Below are positions 17,442-25,826 of a stretch of 61,006 nt of DNA, one piece after another. Each line of letters opens with the position of its first letter. The stretch's first letter is position 1. The stretch lies in assembly GCA_947449025.1 (NCBI GenBank), contig CANFQF010000002.1, positions 1 through 61,006 of the forward strand, written 5' to 3'. A program made the position numbers and the translations under genes. The DNA comes from Comamonadaceae bacterium. GTDB lineage: Bacteria > Pseudomonadota > Gammaproteobacteria > Burkholderiales > Burkholderiaceae_C. The notes beneath the pieces are model-generated. The model ran no database searches and had not been told where the DNA came from. It saw nothing but the letters and a program-made list of their open reading frames with translations.

Positions 17442-18566
17442 ATGGCTACCTCTGCATCCTTGCTGATTGGCGGCGACTGCGGTCCCGCCCACGGTCCCAA
17501 GCACGGCTTCCCGATCGAGGGATACACCCAAGGTGTGCTCGGCGCACTCCAGTCGGTGGACATGCGCTTCGTCAACTGCATGCGTACCTACTCGGACCGC
17601 AAGGTCGAGAGCGCGCTTGCCCCGCAGGTGGGCCAGCCGGTCGAGATGGCCCAGATCTATACCGATGGCGGTTTCGACGCCGTCACCATGGCCAATAACC
17701 ACAGCTTTGACGCCGGTGTCGAGGCGATGCTGGACACCCGCGAGCTGTTCGCCTCCAGGGGCATACAGGTCACTGGCGCTGGCCGCGACCTGGCCGAGGC
17801 GCGCAAGGCGGCCATCGTCGAGAAAAACGGTGTGCGGGTGGCCTACCTCGGCTGGACCGCCGTGGCGACGGCCGGTACCGAAGCGGGCCCGGGCAAGCCC
17901 GGTGTGGCCTCGATCCGGGTGAAGACCGCCTACGAGACGCGCGGTCCGCACCAGCCGGTGCGGGTGCGCACCGAGCCGGACCCGAAAGACCTGGCCCTGC
18001 TGCTCGAGGACATCCGCGCCCTGCGCCAGGAGGCCGACGTCGTCATCCTGGCCTTCCACGCCGGCATCATCCGCATCCCGCGCGTGATCTGCGACTACCA
18101 GGTCACCGTGGCGCATCAGGCCATCGAGGCGGGCGCCGATATGGTGGTCGGCCACGCGCCGCACCTGCCCAAGGCCATCGAGATGTACCGCAGCAAGCCA
18201 ATCTTCTACAGCCTGGGCGTGTTCGCGATGACCAAGGGCTTCCCGGCGCCTTCCTGGAACGAGCCGGCCTGGGCCCATGGCGCGGTGCGCAATCACATTG
18301 ACCTGGACCCGGAGTTCCCGCTCATGCCCTATGGCAAGGCCTGCACCCTGAGCATGCTGGCCAAGGCGGTCGTCACCAAGGAGGGCATCGCGCGGGTGTC
18401 CTTCCTGCCCGTGGCCATGGACGCCTACTACCGGCCGCAGGCTCTCAAACAGGGCGATCCCAAATTCGACGAGGTGCTCGCTTACCTCGAGTGGGCCTCG
18501 GCCGATATGCCGCACCAGTTCACAGTCGAGGGTGACGAGGTCGTCGTCACCGCGCCGGCTGCCTGA
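17442..18566 (+). CDS. CapA-family (metallophosphatase-like) protein
   Basis: 374 residues, no signal peptide, GGAGAG before the ATG. The CapA/PGA synthesis fold is shown by LLIGGDCGP at the N-terminus, FDAVTMANNHSFDAGVEAM near residue 85, and AHQAIEAGADMVVGHAPHLPKAIEMYRSKPIFYSLG near residue 240. Several usual metal-site positions differ: the NLE motif reads NCM, HWG reads HAG, and GHHPH reads GHAPH. The asparagine-histidine pair ANNH is kept. CapA proteins are usually linked to poly-glutamate capsule synthesis, but no capsule gene is near. Here it sits between a membrane peptide and an SDR under the locus operator, so a catabolic hydrolase role is more likely. Confidence 0.85.
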   Translation: MATSASLLIGGDCGPAHGPKHGFPIEGYTQGVLGALQSVDMRFVNCMRTYSDRKVESALAPQVGQPVEMAQIYTDGGFDAVTMANNHSFDAGVEAMLDTRELFASRGIQVTGAGRDLAEARKAAIVEKNGVRVAYLGWTAVATAGTEAGPGKPGVASIRVKTAYETRGPHQPVRVRTEPDPKDLALLLEDIRALRQEADVVILAFHAGIIRIPRVICDYQVTVAHQAIEAGADMVVGHAPHLPKAIEMYRSKPIFYSLGVFAMTKGFPAPSWNEPAWAHGAVRNHIDLDPEFPLMPYGKACTLSMLAKAVVTKEGIARVSFLPVAMDAYYRPQALKQGDPKFDEVLAYLEWASADMPHQFTVEGDEVVVTAPAA

Positions 18567-18586
18567 CCCCTTTTTGGAGCATCGCC

Positions 18587-19363
18587 ATGGACCTGGGCAT
18601 CAAGGACAAGGTGGCGCTGGTCACCGCATCGAGTGGCGGCATGGGCCGCAACATCGCCCATGCCCTGGCCGCCGAGGGCGCGCATGTGGTGCTTTTTGCG
18701 CGCAGTGCCGACAAGCTTGAGGCCGCTGCCGCTGAGATTGCCGCCACGTACGGTGTGCGGGCCCTGGCGGTGGTGGGCGACATGCTGGTGCCCGCCGACG
18801 TCCTGCGACTGGCGCAGACCATCCAGTCCGAATTCGGGGGGCTCGACATCCTCGTCCTCAACACCGGTCGCGCACCCAATCCGCTGCGTGCCACGCTGCA
18901 GGAAACCGAAGAGGCGCGCTGGCAGGAGGCCTATCGCAACCAGCTCTGGAGCGTGATCCAGATCGCTAACGAGATGCTGCCGCTCATGACCGGTCGCGGC
19001 TGGGGGCGCATCGTCGCCATCACCTCGGCGTCGGTCAAGCAGCCCATGCCGCACCATAGCCTATCCACCGTGTTTCGCGCCGGCGTGACCGCCTATGTGC
19101 GCCACCTGGCCAACGAGGTCGGCGTGCATGGCATCACTGCCAACTGTGTGGCACCAGCGCTGATCGACACCTCCCATCGCGTGGGCGCTGCCGCCTACAC
19201 CCCCGAGCAGATGCAGGCGCGCAAGAAGATGACGCCGCTGGGCCGCATGGGCCAGCAGGCGGAGGTGTGCGGCGTGGTCGCTTTCCTTGCTTCCTCGCAG
19301 GCCGGGTTTGTCACCGGATCGACCGTGGCGGTCGAAGGTGGCATGGTCGGCTCGCTGTTCTGA
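18587..19363 (+). CDS. SDR-family oxidoreductase with atypical active site
   Basis: 258 residues. The NAD(P)-binding motif is VTASSGGMGRNIAHALA, and LNTGR replaces the usual NNAG. In the active-site helix the YxxxK motif reads STVFR: tyrosine is serine and lysine is arginine. C-terminal GSTVAVEGGMVGSLF matches SDR ends. Such Arg-containing forms are known as a branch of SDRs, but they cannot use the standard Ser-Tyr-Lys chemistry. It lies 20 bases after CapA and is the last gene of that unit. Confidence 0.87.
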   Translation: MDLGIKDKVALVTASSGGMGRNIAHALAAEGAHVVLFARSADKLEAAAAEIAATYGVRALAVVGDMLVPADVLRLAQTIQSEFGGLDILVLNTGRAPNPLRATLQETEEARWQEAYRNQLWSVIQIANEMLPLMTGRGWGRIVAITSASVKQPMPHHSLSTVFRAGVTAYVRHLANEVGVHGITANCVAPALIDTSHRVGAAAYTPEQMQARKKMTPLGRMGQQAEVCGVVAFLASSQAGFVTGSTVAVEGGMVGSLF

Positions 19364-19440
19364 CGCTCCGCTCGGCGTGCGCCCGCGCTGCGCTGCACCA
19401 GCAGCCTGGCGCTGGGCGGCAAATTTCTTGCCGGGCGACT

Positions 19441-20226
19441 CTACATGCGGTCGCTGCGGCCGCCGTCGACGCAGAGCGTCTGGCCGGTGACAAAACTCGA
19501 TTCGTCCGAGGCGAAAAACAGCGCCGCGTTGGCGAGTTCTTCCAGCTTGCCTGGCCGCTTCAAAACTGCCATCTCCGAGCGCACCCGGACATGTTCCTCC
19601 ACCTCCTCGGGGGTTCGGGTGGTTGCTGTGAGCGGGGTGAGGAAAAAGCCGGGCGCCAGGCAGTTGACATTGACACCGCTGGGGCCGAGCTCACGCGCGA
19701 GGATTTTCGTCAGCTGGATCACCGCCGACTTGGCCGAGGCGTAGGGCGCAGCCGCCCCGGCTGAGAGCGTCCCGATGTGGGGCGTCGTCCCCGTGCCCAG
19801 GCTCGACGAGATGTTGATGATCTTGCCGTACTGCTGCCGGGTCATATGCGGCGCGACTGCCTGAGCGCAATAGAACACTGCCTTGAGGTCCAGGCGCAGG
19901 ACCGCATCCCAGTCCGGATCGCTGATCGCGTCGAAGGCCTTGTACTTCGTGACGCCCGCGTTGTTCACCAGAATGTCAATCCGTCCTTCGCTGGCAATCA
20001 GCGCGTCGAAGAATTGCTGCAAGCGCAAGGCGTCCGTCACGTCGACCTGGTGACCGCGCGCGCGGCCACCTTGCGCCTCGATCTCCATCACGGTGCGCGC
20101 GGTCGTTTCCGGATTGATGTCCGCCACGACGGCGATCGCACCTTCCTGGGCGAATCGCGTCGCAATGGCCTTGCCCAGGCCAGAGGCCCCACCAGTGACC
20201 ACGGCCACCTTGTCTTTCAAGCGCAT
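19441..20226 (-). CDS. Classical SDR-family dehydrogenase
   Basis: 261 residues from the ATG at 20226, chosen for its AAGGAGA site; an in-frame start at 20280 is less likely. Complete SDR signature: VTGGASGLGKAIA, NNAGVTKY, NISSS and YASAK, ending GQTLCVDGGRSDRM. It should oxidise a hydroxyl or reduce a ketone with NAD(P). It follows the MFS gene on the same strand with a 90-base gap and converges on the atypical SDR at 18587. Unlike the three other SDRs of the locus it has an intact catalytic triad. Confidence 0.9.
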   Translation of the reverse strand: MRLKDKVAVVTGGASGLGKAIATRFAQEGAIAVVADINPETTARTVMEIEAQGGRARGHQVDVTDALRLQQFFDALIASEGRIDILVNNAGVTKYKAFDAISDPDWDAVLRLDLKAVFYCAQAVAPHMTRQQYGKIINISSSLGTGTTPHIGTLSAGAAAPYASAKSAVIQLTKILARELGPSGVNVNCLAPGFFLTPLTATTRTPEEVEEHVRVRSEMAVLKRPGKLEELANAALFFASDESSFVTGQTLCVDGGRSDRM

Positions 20227-20316
20227 CGGTCTTCTCCTTGGCGAATATCGATAACAGGTCAGATCATGGCGTGAGCGCATCCCGCCATGCGCCTTTTGCC
20301 CACGCTTGCGGGCCCC

Positions 20317-21522
20317 TCAGACAGGGGGCGAACCAGACGGCGGCGCAGGTGGGGGTGCAGTTGGTGGAACCCCCTCGGCGTGCTTTTGCTCACGCAGCAA
20401 AGCGAGGACAGCCCGGATGCCCAGCCCGCCTCCCATAAAAACCAGCAAACCCGCGGCATGGAACACGCCCGAGGCGGTCAGCGCGATGCCGGCTGCGCCG
20501 TAGACCATGGGCATGGCGATGCCCGAGCCGTTGAACAGGATCATGCGCAGCGCCATGCCATCGACCTGGCGGTCCTCGGGTGCCACCTTGTGGATCAGGA
20601 TCATGACCAGCGGCTGCACAGCCCCCAGCAGCGCGCCGAGCGCGAACGAGCACGGCATCATCGAAGACAGGCCCTGCAAGAAGGGATAGACCGCCAGCAG
20701 CACACCGGCCAGCGTGACAGCGCCGGCCAGCGCCAGCCAATCTGGCATCCGGGCGGCGATGGCGGGAACCGCCAGGCGGCTCAGGGTGGCTGCCAGCGCA
20801 AAGGCCCCCATCAACAGGCCGATTGACGAGGCGCTCAAGCCGCGCTCGTGGGCGATGACCGGGACCATGAAGCCGTGCAGATCCCAGGACGCGCCCATGA
20901 GCCAATTGAGCACCATCAATTGCCGAAAGTTCGGAATTCGCAGCAGCGACCAAGGCGAGGTGGGGGCCTGTGGGGGTGCGGGTGCCACCGGAATTTCCCG
21001 CGCCAGGCGGGCTGCCAGCAGGCTACCCAGAGGCAGCAGTGCCAGGGCCATGAAGGCCGACTGGAAGCCAGCGGCGTCAATCAACGCTCCGGCCAGCAAG
21101 GGGCCGATGAAGATCGCCACGGTCGGCGCGATGGAGACCCAGGACAGCCCGCGGCGCAACTCGGCTTCGGAGGAGGAGGCCCGGCCCACATGGCGCTGGA
21201 TGGTGATCAGCGACAGGCCGATCGCACCGCCGCAACACAGAGCGCCCAGGCCCAGGGCGGGAAGCGCCGGCCAGGCCGCCGCCAGGCCGATGCCCGAGGC
21301 GGCGCTGATGCCGCACAGGGTCAGACAAAACTTGAGGCCGCGTTCAGTCACCAGACGCCTGCCAAGCATCGCAATGGCAATTTGCGCGGCCGCAAACAGC
21401 GCCATCAGCACCCCGATGGACGCCGTCCCGTAGCCTAGGCTCAGTGCCAGCAGGGGCGTCGACATCCGCATGCCGGAGAACGCCGAATGCAATCCGACAT
21501 GGCCCAGGATCAGCCGGATCAT
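20317..21522 (-). CDS. MFS transporter
   Basis: About 401 residues, twelve hydrophobic segments, with the loop-2/3 region LGRRLVTERGLKF resembling the MFS motif between helices 2 and 3. The ATG at 21522 (MIRLILGHVGLHSAFSG) is preferred. The frame is open to 21630, but that would run through operator copy 6 and a -10-like TATCAT at 21600-21595. The C-terminus is proline-rich. The class exports or imports small molecules; within this locus it may move the substrate or a product. It starts the unit that ends with the classical SDR. Confidence 0.85.
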   Translation of the reverse strand: MIRLILGHVGLHSAFSGMRMSTPLLALSLGYGTASIGVLMALFAAAQIAIAMLGRRLVTERGLKFCLTLCGISAASGIGLAAAWPALPALGLGALCCGGAIGLSLITIQRHVGRASSSEAELRRGLSWVSIAPTVAIFIGPLLAGALIDAAGFQSAFMALALLPLGSLLAARLAREIPVAPAPPQAPTSPWSLLRIPNFRQLMVLNWLMGASWDLHGFMVPVIAHERGLSASSIGLLMGAFALAATLSRLAVPAIAARMPDWLALAGAVTLAGVLLAVYPFLQGLSSMMPCSFALGALLGAVQPLVMILIHKVAPEDRQVDGMALRMILFNGSGIAMPMVYGAAGIALTASGVFHAAGLLVFMGGGLGIRAVLALLREQKHAEGVPPTAPPPAPPSGSPPV

Positions 21523-21874
21523 TTCCAGCGAGGGGCGGTTGCCCGACTCGGGGGTGGGGCGCTCCTGGGACGGTTCAGGCGATGGCACCCGCAGATGATA
21601 GCGTGCCCGTGTTTCATTGGGTGAAACCAATTCTGAAAATCATCTTTTCACAGGCCGTCGCTGAAACAGGGTGTTCACGGGCCACGCATCGTTATCCCTG
21701 ATTTATCAGGTGCCGCAGATGATTCACCATCGTGGGGGCGCGGGGTGCGCCGGGTCCGCAGGGTGGACCTTCGCGGTGTGGTCCACTCTGTACCTCCGGC
21801 CCCCGTCCGGACGCTCGTGCCGACGGGTCACGCCCATCGCTGCCTGCGCTCCCCTTCCACTCAAGACGAAATTC
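21523..21874. other. 352-bp divergent control region between MFS and SDR units
   Basis: It holds operator copy 6 (21611-21627) and a reverse -10-like TATCAT at 21600-21595 that would place the operator over the -35 of the MFS promoter. For the rightward SDR unit I could not find a convincing -10 at the 25-27-base distance seen elsewhere. The right half has no recognised feature. Confidence 0.5.
21611..21627. promoter_or_regulatory. Operator copy 6 of the locus palindrome
   Basis: GTTTCATTGGGTGAAAC is the most symmetrical copy: GTTTCA and TGAAAC are perfect inverted repeats around a 5-base centre. It lies between the MFS/SDR unit and the SDR/Bug/hydrolase/SDR unit and is the rightmost copy found. 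Confidence 0.68.
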
Positions 21875-22630
21875 ATGGACCTGCAAATCAATGACAAGAC
21901 CGCCCTGGTGACGGGCGCCAGCGTGGGCATTGGCCGCGCGATCGCTAAGGCGCTGGCCGCCGAGGGCGTGCAACTGGCCATCTCGGCCCGCCGCGCGGAC
22001 AAGCTCCAGGAGCTGTCCGAAGAAATCGTTGCCGCTGGCGGCAAGAAGCCTGTCCTCATCGAATGTGACCTGTACGCCGAGGACGCAGCGCAGCGTCTGA
22101 CCTCGGCCGCCCTGGCCGGTATGGGCCATGTGGACATCCTTATCAACAACGCTGGCGGCTCGCGCAGCTTCAAGGACCTTCATGTCAGTGAAGAGGCCTG
22201 GCAGGAGGCCATCACCCTGAACTTCCATCGCCCGCGCCAGGTGGCCGACGCCCTGATCGACCAGATGGTCGCGCGCAAATGGGGCCGCATCATCTGCATC
22301 ACTGGCAAGAGCGAGCCCGAACATATCAACGGCGCCTTCTGTGCCAAGGCCGGCATCCACAGCTGGGCCAAGGGCCTCTCGCGCATGGTGGGCAAGGATG
22401 GTGTGACGGTGAACTGCATTCCCCCGGGCCGCATCCATTCCGAGCAGATCTTTCGCAACTACACCCCCGAGTACCGCGCCTGGCAGTCCGAGAACGAGAT
22501 TCCGGTCGGCCGCTACGGCGAGCCTGAGGAACTGGCCAATCTGGTGACGTTCCTGGCCTCGCCGCGGGCGGCCTACATCACCGGCGCCGTCATTCCGGTC
22601 GACGGCGGTTTGCGCAGGTATCAGTTCTGA
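21875..22630 (+). CDS. SDR-family protein lacking the catalytic tyrosine (copy A)
   Basis: 251 residues from the ATG at 21875. The coenzyme motif VTGASVGIGRAIAKALA and NNAGG are intact. At the active site the sequence ITGKSEPEHINGAFCAK keeps the lysine, but alanine stands where YxxxK has tyrosine, and the serine position is shifted by a 3-residue shortening. It is about 82% identical (45 differences in 251) to the SDR at 25827, which encloses the Bug and hydrolase genes from the other side. It opens a four-gene unit. It might reduce an unusual substrate or act as a partner of copy B; no reaction can be assigned. Confidence 0.88.
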   Translation: MDLQINDKTALVTGASVGIGRAIAKALAAEGVQLAISARRADKLQELSEEIVAAGGKKPVLIECDLYAEDAAQRLTSAALAGMGHVDILINNAGGSRSFKDLHVSEEAWQEAITLNFHRPRQVADALIDQMVARKWGRIICITGKSEPEHINGAFCAKAGIHSWAKGLSRMVGKDGVTVNCIPPGRIHSEQIFRNYTPEYRAWQSENEIPVGRYGEPEELANLVTFLASPRAAYITGAVIPVDGGLRRYQF

Positions 22631-22684
22631 GCGCTGCTGTCGCAGCAGGCTTTTCGAGTCGAAATGAATACGAAGGAGACAGAC

Positions 22685-23689
22685 ATGAACGAACGCAAAT
22701 CCGCTTCCCTCACCCGCCGCCAGGCACTGGCGGTGGCCGCCGGCGCCGCCGCGGCGGTGGCTTTGCCCGCTGCCCGGGCGCAGTCGTCCTGGCCTAACGG
22801 CAAGCCGATCCGCTTCCTGGTGCCCTTCGCCCCCGGTGGTACCTCAGAAATCGTCGCCCGCTCGGTGGCCGCCGAACTGACCAAGCAGCTGGGTGTCTCG
22901 GTCTTCGTCGAGAACAAGCCCGGTGGCGCTGGCGTCACGGCCATGCAGGAGGCGCAAAAGGCGGCGCCCGACGGCCACACCATGATCCTCACCCACGTGG
23001 GAACCCTGGCGGTCAACCCCTACATGCTCGCCAATCAGCCCTACGACGTGAACAAGGACTTCATGCCGGTCACGCTGCTGGCCAAAGTGCCCAACGTCTT
23101 CGTCATCCACCCGGACGTACCGGCCAAGGACTTCAAGGAGTTCGTGGCCTATGCCAAGAAGAACCCGGGCAAGCTCAATTACGGCTCCGCCGGCAACGCC
23201 AGCGCGGGTCACCTGGCGATGGAGTACCTCAAGCTGGTGACCGGCATGTTCATCACCCACATTCCCTATCGCGGTACCGGCCCGCAGCTGACCGACCTGC
23301 TGGCTGGCCGCACCCAGGCCTCATCTGCCGGCATGCCCGCCCTGGGCGCCCAGATCCGCGCGGGAAAGTTGCGCGCCATCGCGGTGGGCACCACCCAGCG
23401 CATCACGGCGCTGCCCGACGTGCCCACGGTGGCCGAGCTGGGTTTCAAAGACTTCGAGACCGCGCAGTGGTATGGCGTCCATGTGCCGGCCGGCACGCCG
23501 CCCGACATCGTCAAGCGCTTGCAGGAGGAGTCGTACAAGGCGCTTCGCTCCAGCTCGGTGACCGAGCGCTTTGCCACCGACAACGCGGTGGGCGGTGGCG
23601 GTCCTTCGAGTGATTACGCGGCCTTCATCGCACGCGAGCAAAAGATCTGGAGCGACATCGTCAAGCGCGCGCAAATCAAGCCCGATTGA
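22685..23689 (+). CDS. Bug-family (TctC-like) periplasmic solute-binding protein
   Basis: 334 residues from the ATG that follows AAGGAGA. The twin-arginine signal SLTRRQALAVAAGAAAAVAL ends near ARAQ. The mature protein has the family motifs IRFLVPFAPGGTSEIVAR, KAAPDGHTMILTH and NYGSAGNASAGHLAMEYL. This is the fourth Bug gene of the locus. It is encoded with SDR copies A and B and the large hydrolase, so its ligand is probably the substrate of the hydrolase or a related ester or acid. Confidence 0.92.
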   Translation: MNERKSASLTRRQALAVAAGAAAAVALPAARAQSSWPNGKPIRFLVPFAPGGTSEIVARSVAAELTKQLGVSVFVENKPGGAGVTAMQEAQKAAPDGHTMILTHVGTLAVNPYMLANQPYDVNKDFMPVTLLAKVPNVFVIHPDVPAKDFKEFVAYAKKNPGKLNYGSAGNASAGHLAMEYLKLVTGMFITHIPYRGTGPQLTDLLAGRTQASSAGMPALGAQIRAGKLRAIAVGTTQRITALPDVPTVAELGFKDFETAQWYGVHVPAGTPPDIVKRLQEESYKALRSSSVTERFATDNAVGGGGPSSDYAAFIAREQKIWSDIVKRAQIKPD

Positions 23690-23730
23690 GCCGCGCCGTC
23701 CTGCCAAAACAATTCAAAGGAGTGCCCCAA

Positions 23731-25692
23731 ATGCACGCGCGATGGATCCAATGCGCCCGACTTGCCGGCGCGATCGTACTGGGCGCAGCGGCGGTCGCCG
23801 TCCAGGCCCAGGTGGTCCGCTTCGAGGTTCTTGAGCGCTCGCCCGCCTATGGCGGCCGCAGCTTCGGTGCCGTGGGCGCCTACGAAAAGGTCAGTGCCCG
23901 CGCCACGATCGCGCTCGATCCGGCCGACCCGCGCAACGCGGTCATCGTCGACATCGACAAGGCCCCGCGCACGGCCAATGGCCGGGTCGAGGCGACGGCG
24001 GACGTCGTCTTGCTGCGCCCCGTGGACCCGGCGCGCGGCAACGGAACGCTGCTGGTGGATGTGCCCAATCGAGGCCGCCAGATCGGCCCGCAGATGTTCA
24101 ACGATGCGCCTGACGCTAACAGCCTGGACAAGGGCAACCCCGGCAACGGCTTTCTCGAGCGCCAGGGCTACACCCAGCTGTGGGTCGGTTGGCAGGCGGA
24201 CCTGCCTTCGCAACCGGGTCAGATGGCCCTGCGGGGGCCGGCCCTGCGCGGCGTCACCGGCCCGGTGCGCGAAGAATTCATCTTCGACCACACGCGCAAT
24301 CCCGCAACCGCCACCTTGCAGTGGACGCTGGCCAACCCGGCCAACCTCGCGGTGACGGTGCGCCAGCGCTGGGACCTGCCGCGGCAGACACCGGCGGGGC
24401 TGACCGTTCGCGCCACCGGGCCCACGACCGTCGAAATCCAGCGGCCCGCGGCGGGCTTCGATGCCGGCGCTTTGTATGAGGTGACCTACACCGCCACCGA
24501 CCCCCTGGTGCTGGGCATGGGCTTCGCCGCAGTGCGCGACATCACCGCCTTCTTGCGCCGCGATGGCACCGATGGCAACCCGCTGGCGGTACAGGGTCGC
24601 TCCACGGTCCAGAGAACGGTCGGCTTCGGCGTGTCGCAGTCGGGCCGCTTTCTGCGCGACTTCCTTCACCTAGGGTTCAACGAGGACGTTCTGGGCCGCA
24701 CCGTGTTCGACGGCCTGATGCCGCATGTCGCCGGTGCGCGCCGCATGGCCACCAACGTCCGCTTTGGCCTCATCAACCGCAACGGCCGCCACCTGGAGGA
24801 TCCCGCCTGGCAGGTGGACTTGTTCCCCTTCACCTATGTGGCGATGGACGATCCGCTCAGTGGCCGCCGCGACAGCCTGATGCTGCGCTGCCGCCTCAAC
24901 GCCACCTGCCCGCGGGTGATGCAGACCGACAGCGAACATGAGTGGTGGGCCTCGCGCGCCTCGCTGCTGGTGACCGATCTCGCCGGCAACCACCTGGATC
25001 TGCCGCCGGACGTGCGTGCCTACATGCTCACCGGAACGCCGCACTATGGCAGCGCAGGCGAGCGCATGCGGCGCGCAGAGACCATGGCCTTGCCTGTCAA
25101 TCCGATGCAAAACGGCGCGGTGATGCGCGCCCTGCTCACCGGCATGCACGAGTGGCTGGCCACCGGCAAGGAGCCTCCTGCCAGCCGCGTGCCGATGCGC
25201 GCGCACGGCACCCTGGTCGATGCTGCCGGCGCCGTGCCGGCGGGTATCCCGGGTCTGCCTTATGCGGGCATCTACACCGTTGCCGGCTTCGCCGACCAGT
25301 CGGTGCTCCCGCCCAAGCAACTGGGCCGCTACCCGGTCTACGTGCCCCGCGCCGACGCCGACGGCATGGCGATTGCCGGCGTGCGCCAGCTCGCGTTGGC
25401 AGTGCCCCGCGCCACCTACACCGGCTGGAACCCGCGCGCTGCCGGCTTTGGCCCTGACACGCTGTTCCCGCTCCAGGGCGCTGTTGTGCCCTTTGCCGAA
25501 ACACGCGCGCAGCGCCAGGCCGTGGGCGATCCCCGTCCCTCGCTGGAGGAGCGTTATGCCAGCCCGGCCGCCTATGTGGCGGCGGTGCGCGCCGCCGCCG
25601 AGGCGATGGTGGCCGAGCGCCTCCTGCTGCCGGAAGACGCCCAGCGTGCGGCTGAACTCGCGGCCCAGGACAAGCTGAGTCAGTTGCGCTGA
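23731..25692 (+). CDS. Large secreted alpha/beta hydrolase domain protein
   Basis: 653 residues from the ATG after AAAGGAG. A signal peptide (LAGAIVLGAAAVAVQA) predicts export. The nucleophile elbow GFGVSQSGRFLRDF lies near residue 303, and DSEHEWWASRASLL and GTPHYGSAGERMRR follow, as in the Abhydrolase_10 family (PF20091). The family is poorly characterised; hydrolysis of an ester or lactone in the periplasm fits. The neighbouring Bug protein could collect the product. Long for a hydrolase because of an N-terminal beta-rich region. Confidence 0.87.
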   Translation: MHARWIQCARLAGAIVLGAAAVAVQAQVVRFEVLERSPAYGGRSFGAVGAYEKVSARATIALDPADPRNAVIVDIDKAPRTANGRVEATADVVLLRPVDPARGNGTLLVDVPNRGRQIGPQMFNDAPDANSLDKGNPGNGFLERQGYTQLWVGWQADLPSQPGQMALRGPALRGVTGPVREEFIFDHTRNPATATLQWTLANPANLAVTVRQRWDLPRQTPAGLTVRATGPTTVEIQRPAAGFDAGALYEVTYTATDPLVLGMGFAAVRDITAFLRRDGTDGNPLAVQGRSTVQRTVGFGVSQSGRFLRDFLHLGFNEDVLGRTVFDGLMPHVAGARRMATNVRFGLINRNGRHLEDPAWQVDLFPFTYVAMDDPLSGRRDSLMLRCRLNATCPRVMQTDSEHEWWASRASLLVTDLAGNHLDLPPDVRAYMLTGTPHYGSAGERMRRAETMALPVNPMQNGAVMRALLTGMHEWLATGKEPPASRVPMRAHGTLVDAAGAVPAGIPGLPYAGIYTVAGFADQSVLPPKQLGRYPVYVPRADADGMAIAGVRQLALAVPRATYTGWNPRAAGFGPDTLFPLQGAVVPFAETRAQRQAVGDPRPSLEERYASPAAYVAAVRAAAEAMVAERLLLPEDAQRAAELAAQDKLSQLR

Positions 25693-25722
25693 TCCCTCAG
25701 GGGGTCTGGCAGGGCCGGACTG

Positions 25723-25762
25723 AGTGGGCCTGGTCGCAGTGGGCCTGGTCGGAGCGGGCCTG
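25723..25762. repeat. 15-bp tandem repeat in the hydrolase-SDR gap
   Basis: AGTGGGCCTGGTCGC is followed directly by a second 15-base unit with one change and a partial third unit. It occupies the 134-bp gap between the hydrolase stop and SDR copy B. No terminator U-tract is present. Confidence 0.7.
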
Positions 25763-25826
25763 CGGTTTTCCATCATGCTCCGCGAACGGGCTGCTTCGGC
25801 CCGCCTTGCACTTTAGAGACATAAAA

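Noticed and set aside
19417-19433. CGGCAA-ATTTC-TTGCCG hairpin between two convergent SDR genes
   Set aside because: The stem is only 6 bp and no T-tract follows in either direction, so a terminator call is not justified.
22652-22664. TTTCGAGTCGAAA, a possible seventh operator before the Bug gene at 22685
   Set aside because: The half-sites are separated by 5 rather than 7 bases and the central TGG is missing; the gene is also internal to a unit.
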